Shown here piece by piece: positions 1 through 7,935 of a stretch of DNA of 64,000 nt. Location of the stretch: the NCBI RefSeq assembly GCF_000013225.1, contig NC_007776.1, forward strand, positions 1,383,277-1,447,276, written 5' to 3'. Both the position numbers and the translations under genes were made by a program. Source of the stretch: Synechococcus sp. JA-2-3B'a(2-13). Lineage in GTDB: Bacteria > Cyanobacteriota > Cyanobacteriia > Thermostichales > Thermostichaceae. The first letter of the stretch is position 1; each line of letters begins with the position of its first letter. The notes beneath the pieces are model-generated. The model ran no database searches, was not told the DNA's origin, and worked only from the letters and a program-made list of their open reading frames with translations.

Positions 1-315
1 GGGCCACCCCCCCTGCCCGCTCATGAGCTGCAACGCCTGCATGTAGATGCTGTCGAGATCCGGCCGCTCCTCGCGATCCACCTTGATGGGCAAAAAATGG
101 GCATTGAGGAAAGCGGCGATCTCCGGGTTGGAAAAAGCCTCGCCCTCCATGACCGTACACCAGTGGCAACTGGAATAGCCGATGGACAGAAAAATCGGCC
201 TATCCTCGGCCCGGGCTTTCTCCAGAGCTTCTGGGATCCAAGGCCACCAGTCCACCGGGTTCTCGGCGTGCTTGCGCAAATAAAGGCTGGAACTTGTGGC
301 GAGGCGATTGGCCAT
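1..315 (-). CDS. DUF255/YyaL-type thioredoxin-domain protein, N-terminal 105 residues
   Basis: The frame reads from an ATG at 315 to the window edge without a stop, so the gene continues outside. The visible residues carry DUF255 (YyaL/SPATA20) hallmarks: NRLA at 3-6, [11 protein letters not shown] at 16-26, the thioredoxin-like CHWC at 50-53 after [16 protein letters not shown], and GQGGWP at the very edge. Family members join a thioredoxin-like domain to a glycosidase-like helical barrel and usually run 650-700 residues, so about one sixth is present. Their biochemical role is not established. Nothing visible is broken. The family call is firm; the function is open. Confidence 0.9.
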   Translation of the reverse strand, partial: MANRLATSSSLYLRKHAENPVDWWPWIPEALEKARAEDRPIFLSIGYSSCHWCTVMEGEAFSNPEIAAFLNAHFLPIKVDREERPDLDSIYMQALQLMSGQGGWP

Positions 316-421
316 GAGTACACCCTCTCACCCTTTTTGCTTTTCAGGCTAGCGCGTCCTCCTCCCAAGGCAGAGCCAACCCACTGTTGTTCAAGATACA
401 CTCACCCAGGATCCCTGTCGG

Positions 422-925
422 TCAAGCCTGCTCCTGCTCGGCAGCCGGGATCAAAAACTCCAGAGGGCGCCCGTGCAAGACCAAGGTGGTGCTGGGGTTT
501 TCCACAAAGCCGATCCGCTCGTAAAAGCCGCGCTGATGGGTTGTGAACAGGTAGATGCGCTCCACCGACTGCAGGTGGGGATGGCTGATCAGGGTTTCCA
601 CCAACTTGCGCCCAATGCCCTGACGTCGGTAGTCGTGATCGACCACGATATCCCAGAGGACGGCCCGGTAAACCCCATCGGAAGTGGCGCGGCCAAAGCC
701 AATCAGGCGTTCCCCATCCCAGGCGCTGACCACCGGATGGCTGTGGGCAACGGCCCGCTCCATCTCCTCCCGCCGGCGATTCTGCGCCCAAAAGGCGTTG
801 CGGTTCAACAGCAGGAGAAGCTGATCCAGATCCAGCTCGCCCCGCTCCAGAGAGAAGCGAATGTTGCGGTTGTCCACCGGCTGACGAGAGAGGGCAATGA
901 CAGGCTCAGGAGAGGGATCGGGCAT
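422..925 (-). CDS. GNAT-family N-acetyltransferase
   Basis: A 167-residue single-domain protein. The acetyl-CoA pyrophosphate-binding motif RRQGIG (about residues 100-105) follows the beta-4 strand WDIVVDHDY, as in GCN5-related acetyltransferases, and the C-terminal FYERIGF resembles GNAT motif B. The family transfers acetyl groups to an amine on a small molecule or protein; the substrate cannot be read from sequence. I chose the ATG at 925, preceded by AAAGG at normal spacing; a TTG at 973 would add 16 residues. It lies between the DUF255 gene and the tnpB element, on the same strand, with no clear operon partner. Confidence 0.85.
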   Translation of the reverse strand: MPDPSPEPVIALSRQPVDNRNIRFSLERGELDLDQLLLLLNRNAFWAQNRRREEMERAVAHSHPVVSAWDGERLIGFGRATSDGVYRAVLWDIVVDHDYRRQGIGRKLVETLISHPHLQSVERIYLFTTHQRGFYERIGFVENPSTTLVLHGRPLEFLIPAAEQEQA

Positions 926-989
926 GAAGCGGCCTTTGCAGTGGCGAGGGTTGACAATGGGGAAGGTCAGCAAAACACTTGGGCGTAAA

Positions 990-2183
990 CTACCCGACCC
1001 TGACTGCTTCGCAGTACAGGGCGGGCTTTCGGTAGCCCTGCAGTTGGCAAGCCAACCACGGACCTCTAGGCTGGTTTACAGCAGCCCCCAAAAGCGCAAT
1101 CACATTCGCACCATTCAAATCCGCATCCCCTTCCCATCCACAGTGTCCACACTTAAACTTCTTTCCACTGCGATAGGATTGCGTAGGATCGGGATGGATG
1201 TGCAAACACCGGTGGCAGGTCTGCGACGTGTAGGCAGGCGGAACCAGCACCACAGGTACTCCGGCAATGGCAGCCTTGTAGACCACGAACATCCTAAGCT
1301 GGTAGAATGCCCAGTTATTGGTTCTGCGGCGCTCAGCTTTGCTGCGTGGCTGTTGATTGACCCTTTCCCGGATCCCTGTCAAGTCTTCCAGAGCAATAGC
1401 GCTGTTTGTCGCCTTTGCCCTAGAGACAATAGCTTTGGAGATGCGATGATTGACCCACGCCTGAAAGCGCCTCTCCTTGCCAGACAGCCGTTGCAACAGT
1501 TGACGGCATCTGCGCCGCGAACTGCGGGTGCCCTTACTGGCTTTGCGTTGGAGTGCCGCCCTCAACCGGGAGTAGTGGTCTCGGACTTTGTTCAACTGCT
1601 GTCCATTCCAGTTATCCCCCTCTGACGTATGGGCAATATCTGTCCTTCCCAAGTCCACCCCCAGCACTCTGCCCGTGCGTTGCGGTGGGGATGGCTCCGC
1701 TTCCACACAGATCTGAATAGAGTAGGAACCGTCTTTACGCTTGACCAGAGTGGCGGATTTGGGGTTGGAGCCTGCCAACTGTTCTCTCTGGTAGCGGCCA
1801 ATCGCCAGCTCAAAGCGCTCCCGACCCTCCACCGTGGTCAGCGACACCGTCCAGTCTTTCTCGCGAAACGAAAAGATACGGGCATCGTAGGTCGCAAAGC
1901 CTCTCTTGAACGCTTTGACCGGACGGTTTTTCTGTCGGGCAACTTTACGGGCACCGGCCAGCCGTCTGCAGACCTGCTGGGCCAGATTACTGGACAAGCC
2001 AAACCGAGCGCGAATCTGGTAATAGCAAAGGGACTGGAGTTTGACTGCGTTGACTACTTTTTCTGGTGTGTTTTGGTTGACCCAGTTCAACGCCTGCACA
2101 AAGGCATCCATTGTCGCATCCAACTTTGCGGCTTGCGACTGGGACACCTTGAGCTTGCAGGGGACGGTCAGGACTTGGGTCAT
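990..2183 (-). mobile_element. tnpB: Solitary TnpB (IS200/IS605-type OrfB) RNA-guided nuclease-like gene
   Basis: A 397-residue TnpB. The RuvC-like acidic residues are visible: D177 in GVDLG, E266 in IALEDL, and D355 in DADLNGAN. The zinc finger is C323-x2-C326 and C345-x2-C348. The N-terminal helix-turn-helix region ends near residue 90. The reading frame is intact and of family length. TnpB proteins are RNA-guided DNA nucleases that use a guide RNA from the 3' end of the element. No tnpA transposase lies nearby, so mobility would need help in trans. The last codons overlap a hairpin (about 1000-1025) of the kind found at IS605 right ends, so a guide RNA would be expected from the minus strand around 985-1130. 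A related hairpin lies just upstream at 2206-2250. Confidence 0.93.
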
Positions 2184-2205
2184 GGTTCTACCATAACTTC
2201 CGCAT

Positions 2206-2250
2206 TCCTCCCGACACTGACCCTACGGGTACAGTGCGGGGCTCCTGCGA
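2206..2250 (-). repeat. IS605/TnpB-type element-end hairpin upstream of tnpB
   Basis: The 20-nt core at about 2215-2234 matches the stretch at about 63317-63336 in 19 of 20 positions (plus strand CACTGACCCTAC, then A or G, then GGTACAG). The copy at 63.3 kb sits in what looks like a right-end remnant. Finding the same sequence 5' of this tnpB suggests a solo end of an earlier insertion, or a left end sharing the hairpin. The element boundary is not defined. Confidence 0.5.
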
Positions 2251-2271
2251 TTTCTAGCTGACAAACTGAGG

Positions 2272-2739
2272 CTAGCTGGCCGAGGCATTGTCGGCGGCTG
2301 GCCCCGCCTGCTCTAGGGCATAGGCTTTGAAGCGCTCCAGATCTGCCTGGATGGTGCTCTCCACCACTTTGCCCACAAACAGGCCATCCAAGATTTTGCC
2401 GAGGATCCCCGGGATCTTGTAGGCCACCGACAGCTTCACAATGGTACTGCCTTTGCGGTCGTAAAAGCGCAGCGCGCCCCGATTGGGCAGCCCCTCCACC
2501 GAACTCCAGCCGATGTGTTGGTGTTTCACCACCGTGTGGGTGCGGGAGATCCAACTGAAGGTGAGGCCGCGGGTATCCAGTGTCCACCGGGATAGCTCCT
2601 GATCCAGCAATTCCACCGAGCGGATCCACTTCATCCAACGGGGCATGAGGGTGAGGTTGGCCCACAAATCCCATACCTGCTCAATGGGAACAGGCACCTC
2701 CACCTGACAGGTATGCTCTAGCCAATCTGACTCTGACAT
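2272..2739 (-). CDS. SRPBCC (START-like/cyclase-dehydrase) family protein
   Basis: A 155-residue protein with the helix-grip layout: an N-terminal strand (EHTCQVEVPVPIEQVWDLWANL), the conserved RWMKWIRSVE loop, a beta-sheet rich middle, and a long C-terminal helix (VVESTIQADLERFKAYALEQ). This is the polyketide-cyclase/COQ10-like group, which binds hydrophobic ligands in a central cavity. Cyanobacteria carry several paralogues of unknown ligand. I start at the ATG at 2739 because GGGAGG lies about 5 nt upstream; an upstream start at 2796 would add an unconvincing 19-residue leader. It is monocistronic, downstream of a 90-nt spacer holding the tnpB-end-like hairpin. Confidence 0.8.
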   Translation of the reverse strand: MSESDWLEHTCQVEVPVPIEQVWDLWANLTLMPRWMKWIRSVELLDQELSRWTLDTRGLTFSWISRTHTVVKHQHIGWSSVEGLPNRGALRFYDRKGSTIVKLSVAYKIPGILGKILDGLFVGKVVESTIQADLERFKAYALEQAGPAADNASAS

Positions 2740-3033
2740 AGGGCCTCCCACGCAACACCCGGCAGAAACACAAACCATCCAGGGGCTTGGCCACAACGCC
2801 TCGGGACGGGATCCCTGCCTTTACAAAATTTTATATCGACTTAAGATAGCATTATCGGCCTGATGAAAGTTTGGGGCTCTGCGCTTTTTGGCAGCCCGAT
2901 TTCTTTTGCCGGCAAGTTGCGGCTGCCCCCCGTGAGGGCAACGCAGAAGGCAGGTATCATGATTGCCATCTGCAAGCTTCACTTGCAAGGGTTCGATGCA
3001 TCCACTCGGTTGACTCGACGGGACGACCTCACC

Positions 3034-3810
3034 ATGGTTTCACAATGGAAACAGCATCTGAAGAACTACTTCGTGGCGGGGTTGCTGGTGGTGATCCCTC
3101 TGGCAACTACCATTTGGCTGACGGTGGAGGTGGCCACCTGGAGCATTGGCTTTCTGACCAGCATTCCGAAGCAGTTCAATCCCATCCAGGGTTTGCACCC
3201 GATCTTGATCAACCTCATCGATCTGGCGGTGGGCCTGTTGACGCCGATTGTGCTCATCCTGTTGATTGGCTTCATGGCCCGCAACATTGTCGGCCAGTGG
3301 CTGCTCAATCTCAGCGAACAGTTGCTCCATGCGATTCCGGTGGCGGGGCTGGTGTACAAGACCTTGAAGCAATTGGTCAGTGTTTTGTTTGCCCCCAACA
3401 ATCAGCGCTTTCGGCGGGTGGTGTTGGTGGAATATCCCCGACCAGGAGCTTGGGCGCTGGCCTTTGTGACGGGCACCATTCAAACTCCCATTCGGCCCGA
3501 TGGGCCGCAGCGCTCCCTTGGCCTGTTTGTGCCCACCACCCCCAATCCAACGACGGGCTGGTACGCCATTGTGCCGGAAGACCAGGTGGTGGAAGTGTTC
3601 ATGCCGGTGGAAGATGCTTTTAAGATGCTCATTTCCGGCGGCATTGTCACCCCTGAGAGTTTTGAAGCGGGGCTGCAGCGGCGAGAAGGAGCTTTGGCCG
3701 TGACCATGCCCAGTTTGCGGGAGCTGGTGGAGCAGGAGCGGGTGGCAGGATCCCCCAGGGCTGACTCGGTGGGCTCTGAGGTAGGTTTTGAGACTGAAGG
3801 GATCCCTTAA
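3034..3810 (+). CDS. DUF502 (COV-like) integral membrane protein
   Basis: A 258-residue protein with two transmembrane segments in the first 90 residues (FVAGLLVVIPLATTIWL, and the stretch around AVGLLTPIVLILLIGFMA), then a soluble domain with IPVAGLVYKTLKQL and the family-typical FVPTTPNPTTGWY and PEDQVVEVFMPVEDAFKMLISGG. DUF502 proteins are widespread in cyanobacteria and plants (COV1, vascular patterning); the molecular function is unknown. I start at the ATG at 3034, since the hydrophobic N-terminus follows directly. The upstream in-frame extension to 2863 has no family features. Its 3' end overlaps the convergent TIGR03792 gene by 4 nt. Confidence 0.88.
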   Translation: MVSQWKQHLKNYFVAGLLVVIPLATTIWLTVEVATWSIGFLTSIPKQFNPIQGLHPILINLIDLAVGLLTPIVLILLIGFMARNIVGQWLLNLSEQLLHAIPVAGLVYKTLKQLVSVLFAPNNQRFRRVVLVEYPRPGAWALAFVTGTIQTPIRPDGPQRSLGLFVPTTPNPTTGWYAIVPEDQVVEVFMPVEDAFKMLISGGIVTPESFEAGLQRREGALAVTMPSLRELVEQERVAGSPRADSVGSEVGFETEGIP

Positions 3811-4157
3811 TCCTGCTTTCCTGTCCCTGCAGAAGGGCCGGGCTGCCAGAGCTGGTATTCTTTGGCCTGTTCCAAGCGCACATAAAAAGGCCGCATTTGC
3901 CGATCCAATGCCTCCACTTGCTCGGAGGGAAAGGCCTTCCAGTCAGCACGGCTGGCCCAGCGGAGGATGAGGTGGACAAGTTCGGGATCCTCTTGATCCA
4001 GCCAAACTTCTTTGCCCAGAAAACCCGGATGCCGGCGCAGGGCGGATCCCCAAACCCGCTCGTCTTGCTCAAGAAAGGCTGCTTGCCCACCGGGAGGAAC
4101 CCGGAAGCAGAGATGTTCGATGGCGATAGGGCCGGGCGGGCTGGGGCAGGTCGACAT
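3807..4157 (-). CDS. TIGR03792 family protein (dimeric alpha-beta barrel-like)
   Basis: A 116-residue protein with the core IEHLCFRVPPG, the hydrophobic helix AFLEQDERVWG, HPGFLGKEVWLDQEDPE and LRWASRADWKAFP. These are the signature blocks of a small cyanobacterial family resembling antibiotic-biosynthesis monooxygenases and stress-response dimeric barrels. No catalytic residue is assigned and the role is unknown. It begins 35 nt after the aroA stop on the same strand, so it may be co-transcribed with aroA. I prefer the ATG at 4157; a TTG at 4196 overlapping the aroA stop would add 13 residues. Confidence 0.75.
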   Translation of the reverse strand: MSTCPSPPGPIAIEHLCFRVPPGGQAAFLEQDERVWGSALRRHPGFLGKEVWLDQEDPELVHLILRWASRADWKAFPSEQVEALDRQMRPFYVRLEQAKEYQLWQPGPSAGTGKQD

Positions 4158-4192
4158 AGGAGCAGAGGCGGCAAAGTTAAAGATGGGCCCTC

Positions 4193-5527
4193 TCAAGACT
4201 CCAGGGGGGAAGCAGTCAATCGTTGCAGGGTGGGAATGAAGTCGGGGTAGGAGATGCGGGCACAGTCGGCTCCCCTGAGGAGGGTGGATCCCTGCGCTCC
4301 TAGAGCTGCCACCATCAGGCTCATGGCGATGCGGTGATCCTCGTGGCTGTCGACCTCGGCCCCGTGAAGAGGGATCCCTCCTTTGATTTCCAGGCCATCG
4401 GGATATTCGGCGACCTGGGCTCCCATGCGGCTCAACTCTTGGGCCATGGCTGACAGGCGGTCGCTTTCTTTCACCCGCAGCTCTGCGGCATCGCGAATCA
4501 CCGTGATCCCTTCGGCAAAGGCAGCCGCCACCGCCAAAACTGGGATCTCGTCGATCAAGGTGGGGATGAGATCGCCGGCGATGGTGCAGCCGCGCAAGCG
4601 GGCCGAACGCACCCGCAGATCTCCCAGGGGCTCACCGGCCATTTCCCGGAGGTTCTCAATTTGGATGTCAGCCCCCATCTCCTGCAACACCCGTAGTGCA
4701 CCGGTACGGGTGGGGTTGAGGCCCACATCCCTTAGCAGCAATTCGCTCTCGGGCACAATGGAGACGGCCACCAGCCAAAAGGCTGCCGAGCTGATATCCC
4801 CCGGCACCTGAACTCTCTGGCCCACCAGGCGGGATCCCCCCACCACGGCCACGGTTTTTGTTTCCGGATCCACCTGAATGTTGGCCCCGAAGGCCCGCAA
4901 CATCCGTTCCGAGTGATCCCGAGAGAGAGCCGGCTCGGTGACTTGGGTGGTGCCTTCCGCCAGCAGACCCGCCAGCAAGAGGCAGGATTTTACCTGCGCT
5001 GAAGCCACCGGGGAGCGGTAGTGAATGCCCTTGAGGGATCCCCCTTGTACGGCCAAAGGTGCCAACGTCCCACCGGCCCGTCCCCAAATGCTGGCCCCCA
5101 TCTGCCGCAGCGGTTCTACCACCCGCCCCATGGGCCGCGAGCGCAGGGAGCGATCGCCGGTGACGGCAAAAAAGCGCCCGGCCTGGCCAGCCAGGATCCC
5201 CAGCATCAGTCGCAGGGTGGTGCCGGAGTTGCCGGCATCCAACACGTCTGCCGGTTCTTGCAGCTGGCCCAGGCCAACTCCCCGAATGCGAACACACTCG
5301 CTGTTGAGCTCCGAAATATCTGCCCCCAGCGCCCGAAAGCAGGCTGCCGTACTGCGGGGATCCTCTCCCAGCAACAGCCCTTGGATGGTGGTTTCTCCTT
5401 CGGCCAGGGATCCCAGCATCAGGGCGCGGTGGGAAATGGATTTGTCGCCGGGGATGCTCACTTGGCCGCGCAGGCCCTTGGCCGGCGAGAGGGTCAAGAT
5501 ATCAGTAGCAGAAGAGTGAGTCAACAC
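4193..5527 (-). CDS. aroA: 3-phosphoshikimate 1-carboxyvinyltransferase (EPSP synthase)
   Basis: Full-length, 444 residues. It joins shikimate-3-phosphate and phosphoenolpyruvate to give EPSP in the shikimate pathway (cytoplasm). Substrate-binding motifs are in order: GDKSISHR at 27-34, AGNSGTT at 98-104, RSRPMGR at 129-135, SAQVKS around 176-181, DEIP at 326-329 and RVKESDRL at 351-358, ending with a DHRIAM block. All are as expected for an active enzyme. The start codon is GTG at 5527. Upstream of it lies a 188-nt spacer to the divergent rsmH. The downstream TIGR03792 gene follows closely on the same strand. Confidence 0.97.
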
Positions 5528-5715
5528 AGCAACTCTGATGGCAGACTGGGCAAAAGCGGCAGCAGTCTCATCTTACTCAGAGCGGGACTCGCGCCCCAGA
5601 GATTTTGCCAGGGATCCCAAGACAGCCTGTCTTTTGACGGCCACCCCTCTTTTCTCAGAGGATCACCTTAACAACATGGATTCCTCGGTCGGGGCCTGGC
5701 CTCGGCCTTTTTTTT

Positions 5716-6675
5716 TTGCAGATACTGAACTTTGTAGCAGCAGAAATAGAACCCCCGCAGACCGTGCTTGGCAAGGTGTATCAACACGATTCCGTTTTGA
5801 CCGAGGAGGTGATGGCCTACCTGCAACCCCAGGGGGGCGGTATTTTTTTGGATGTGACGTTGGGAGGGGGTGGGCACAGCTTGGCGCTGCTGCGGGGGGG
5901 AGCTGCCCGAGTGGTGGGGTTGGATCGGGATCCGGCGGCTCTACAGGCGGCGCAAGCGCGTTTTGCAGCAGAAGGGATCCCCGGCAGCCGCATCCAACTG
6001 TGGCACCTCAATTTTGCCGATTTCGATCTGCAGCAGCACGGCTTTCGGGATGAGCAGGGGCAGGGGATCCCCTTCGATGGCATCGTGGCCGACTTGGGGG
6101 TGAGTTCGCCGCAACTGGACTGCCCTGAGCGGGGATTTAGCTTTCGCGGAGAGGGGCCGCTGGATATGCGCATGGATCCCAGTGCCGCTCAGGAAACCGC
6201 TGCCGATTGGGTTAATCATCGCCCGGTCGAAGAGTTGATCGAGATTTTCACCCGTTACGGCGAAGAGCGATTTGCCCGCCGCATTGCCCATCACATCGAG
6301 CAGGCTCGTCCCCTCGCCACAACTACCCAGTTGGCCCAGGTGGTTTGGCAGGCGGTACCTCCGGCAGCTCGGCGAGGCCGCATCCACCCGGCCACTCGGG
6401 TCTTTCAGGCGTTGCGCATTGCCGTGAACCGAGAACTGGAGGCTTTAGAAACCTTGCTGGCCCAAGCCCCCACTTGGTTGAAACCCGGCGGCAGGTTGGC
6501 CGTGATCAGCTTCCATAGCCTTGAAGATCGCTTGGTGAAATGGGCCTTCCGCAGGGATCCCCGTTGGCAGGTGCTCACCCCCAAGCCCTTGTCCCCTTCC
6601 GAACTGGAACGGCAACGCAATCCACGGGCCCGCTCTGCCAAACTGCGAGTGGCTGCCCGCAGCAGTCAGATGTAG
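5716..6675 (+). CDS. rsmH: 16S rRNA (cytosine-1402-N4)-methyltransferase
   Basis: RsmH (MraW) methylates C1402 of 16S rRNA using S-adenosylmethionine. The protein shows HDSVLTEEVM near the N-terminus, the SAM-binding FLDVTLGGGGHS at about 44-55, the ADLGVSSPQLD block, the RGFSFR segment, and FQALRIAVNRELEALE with the C-terminal SFHSLEDRLVK. Length (up to 319 residues) is normal. The start is uncertain: the TTG at 5716 is the most upstream option and has no ribosome-binding site; GTG codons at 5764 and 5776 would give an N-terminus closer to the usual family start. The next gene, an FtsL-like protein, keeps the mraW-ftsL order of the division cluster. Confidence 0.95.
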   Translation: MQILNFVAAEIEPPQTVLGKVYQHDSVLTEEVMAYLQPQGGGIFLDVTLGGGGHSLALLRGGAARVVGLDRDPAALQAAQARFAAEGIPGSRIQLWHLNFADFDLQQHGFRDEQGQGIPFDGIVADLGVSSPQLDCPERGFSFRGEGPLDMRMDPSAAQETAADWVNHRPVEELIEIFTRYGEERFARRIAHHIEQARPLATTTQLAQVVWQAVPPAARRGRIHPATRVFQALRIAVNRELEALETLLAQAPTWLKPGGRLAVISFHSLEDRLVKWAFRRDPRWQVLTPKPLSPSELERQRNPRARSAKLRVAARSSQM

Positions 6676-6851
6676 GTTTAGGTTGGTTCTCCCGCTCTCA
6701 AGAGATCGGCTACTGTGAAGCGGACAGCTGTCCTGCTGAGGCCGGGAATCGGGAGAAGGGGGTTGCTGTTGGGGGGCGCGGGGAACTAGGGTGAAGCGGA
6801 ACCGGCAGTCCTGCACCGTCGGATCCCTTGGTGTGTGTGAGGTTAAGCCCT

Positions 6852-7400
6852 ATGGTTAGCCAGCCTTTGAACGCAGGTCTTGATCGTCCCAAAAGCCCTC
6901 GTCGCCACAGACAGCCTTCTGCTCTGAGCCGACCCCTCTCCGGTACAGTTCAAGCCAGCCGCACCCAGCCTTTGGATTTGAAGTTGAAATCAGCCCATCC
7001 TCGCAGCCAACATTCGGCTTGGGCAGAACACCTAGCTTGGTGGAAGCAGATCTCCACAGGGATGGCTATCCTCTCTGGGGTTTCAGTGTTAAGCCTTTAC
7101 AGTTGGACTGTGCATACCCAAAGCCGGTGGAGCCAGCGTTACCAGGTGTGGCAGCAGATGCAGCGCAACGAACGACAGTTTCTGCTGACTCAAGAATCCA
7201 TTGCCAATTCTCTGCGGGAAATCGCCGACCGCTCCGAAATGGTGCCGCTGGTACCGGATCGGATGATCGAGGTGCCAATTGCCTCTCCCAGCCAAGTTGA
7301 GCCGGATCCAGCCCACCAGGCAACGGCTTTGCCGGAAAGAGCGCTCCGCGCCGCTCACGCGACCGAAAAAGCCCCTCTTTTCTATCCGGTTGGGTACTAG
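6852..7400 (+). CDS. FtsL-like bitopic membrane protein
   Basis: A 182-residue protein with about 60 basic, polar residues, one transmembrane segment (about 70-86, ISTGMAILSGVSVLSLYSW), and a periplasmic part opening with a short coiled-coil-like stretch (RYQVWQQMQRNERQFLL). That topology and its position directly behind rsmH match FtsL, the divisome subunit that pairs with FtsB/FtsQ. There is no sequence signature to prove it: FtsL is poorly conserved and often missed in cyanobacteria. ATG 6852 is preceded by GAGG about 9 nt away; GTG and TTG codons a few residues upstream are alternatives. The tail ends in a short hydrophobic LFYPVGY. Confidence 0.6.
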   Translation: MVSQPLNAGLDRPKSPRRHRQPSALSRPLSGTVQASRTQPLDLKLKSAHPRSQHSAWAEHLAWWKQISTGMAILSGVSVLSLYSWTVHTQSRWSQRYQVWQQMQRNERQFLLTQESIANSLREIADRSEMVPLVPDRMIEVPIASPSQVEPDPAHQATALPERALRAAHATEKAPLFYPVGY

Positions 7401-7751
7401 TCCAACAGATCCAGTCGATGGCGGCTAGGCCAGCGTCTCTATCTTGCTCTCCCAAAAGCCCTGGGTCTTGTGAAGTCTCGGTGTATCTCTGTTCTCTAAA
7501 AGGCTAAGGGATCCCTGGGCCTCAGGATCTGGAATAGTAGTGGGCTACTCTTTAACCGCTTACAAAGCAAAGAAGAAGTCTGGCCCAGGTTTTCTAAGTT
7601 GGTGGGATGTGGCCCATCCAAAGCCCTGGGATTGCCGTTGGGATCCTGTTCACCCCTGGAGATGACATCCCCCCTGGCAGGATAGGAACTCCAGAGCAGG
7701 GGATGTATGATGCCTAGCACGGCTTTTTCGGAGCAATCGCAGAGAAAGCTG
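7401..7751. other. Intergenic stretch before the cobalamin riboswitch
   Basis: About 350 nt with no convincing open frame. It should hold the promoter of the riboswitch-led operon: TATGAT at 7706-7711 could be a -10 element, but no good -35 partner is visible. Nothing else recognisable. Confidence 0.4.
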
Positions 7752-7880
7752 TACCGACAGGTTGTCCTGGGGATCAGCCAGGGCATGTAAAGGGGAAAGT
7801 CCGGTGCAAATCCGGCGCTGTGCCGCAACTGTGATGGGCTTAGGCTAGACCTATGCCCTCAGTCAGGATGCCCGCCTGCG
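7752..7880 (+). promoter_or_regulatory. Cobalamin (B12) riboswitch
   Basis: The conserved elements of the class-I cobalamin aptamer appear in order: an opening GACAGG arm, GGGGAAAGTCCGGTGC (7792-7807) with its partner AATCCGGCGC, GCCGCAACTGTGATG (7822-7836), and the B12 box AGTCAGGATGCCCGCCTG (7861-7878). It lies 55 nt before the TonB-dependent receptor start. After the box comes a small hairpin (TTCCG and CGGAA arms, about 7898-7914) directly ahead of an AGGAG at 7917-7921. There is no T-run terminator, so ligand binding more likely controls translation of the first gene. That mechanism is inference. Confidence 0.96.
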
Positions 7881-7935
7881 GTTTTGGCTCGCATTTCTTC
7901 CGCGTCGCACGGAATCAGGAGCTTCAAGAAAGAAA

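Noticed and set aside
990..2183. Complete IS605 element
   Set aside because: Only tnpB is present; no tnpA and no defined left end, so I do not call a full insertion sequence.
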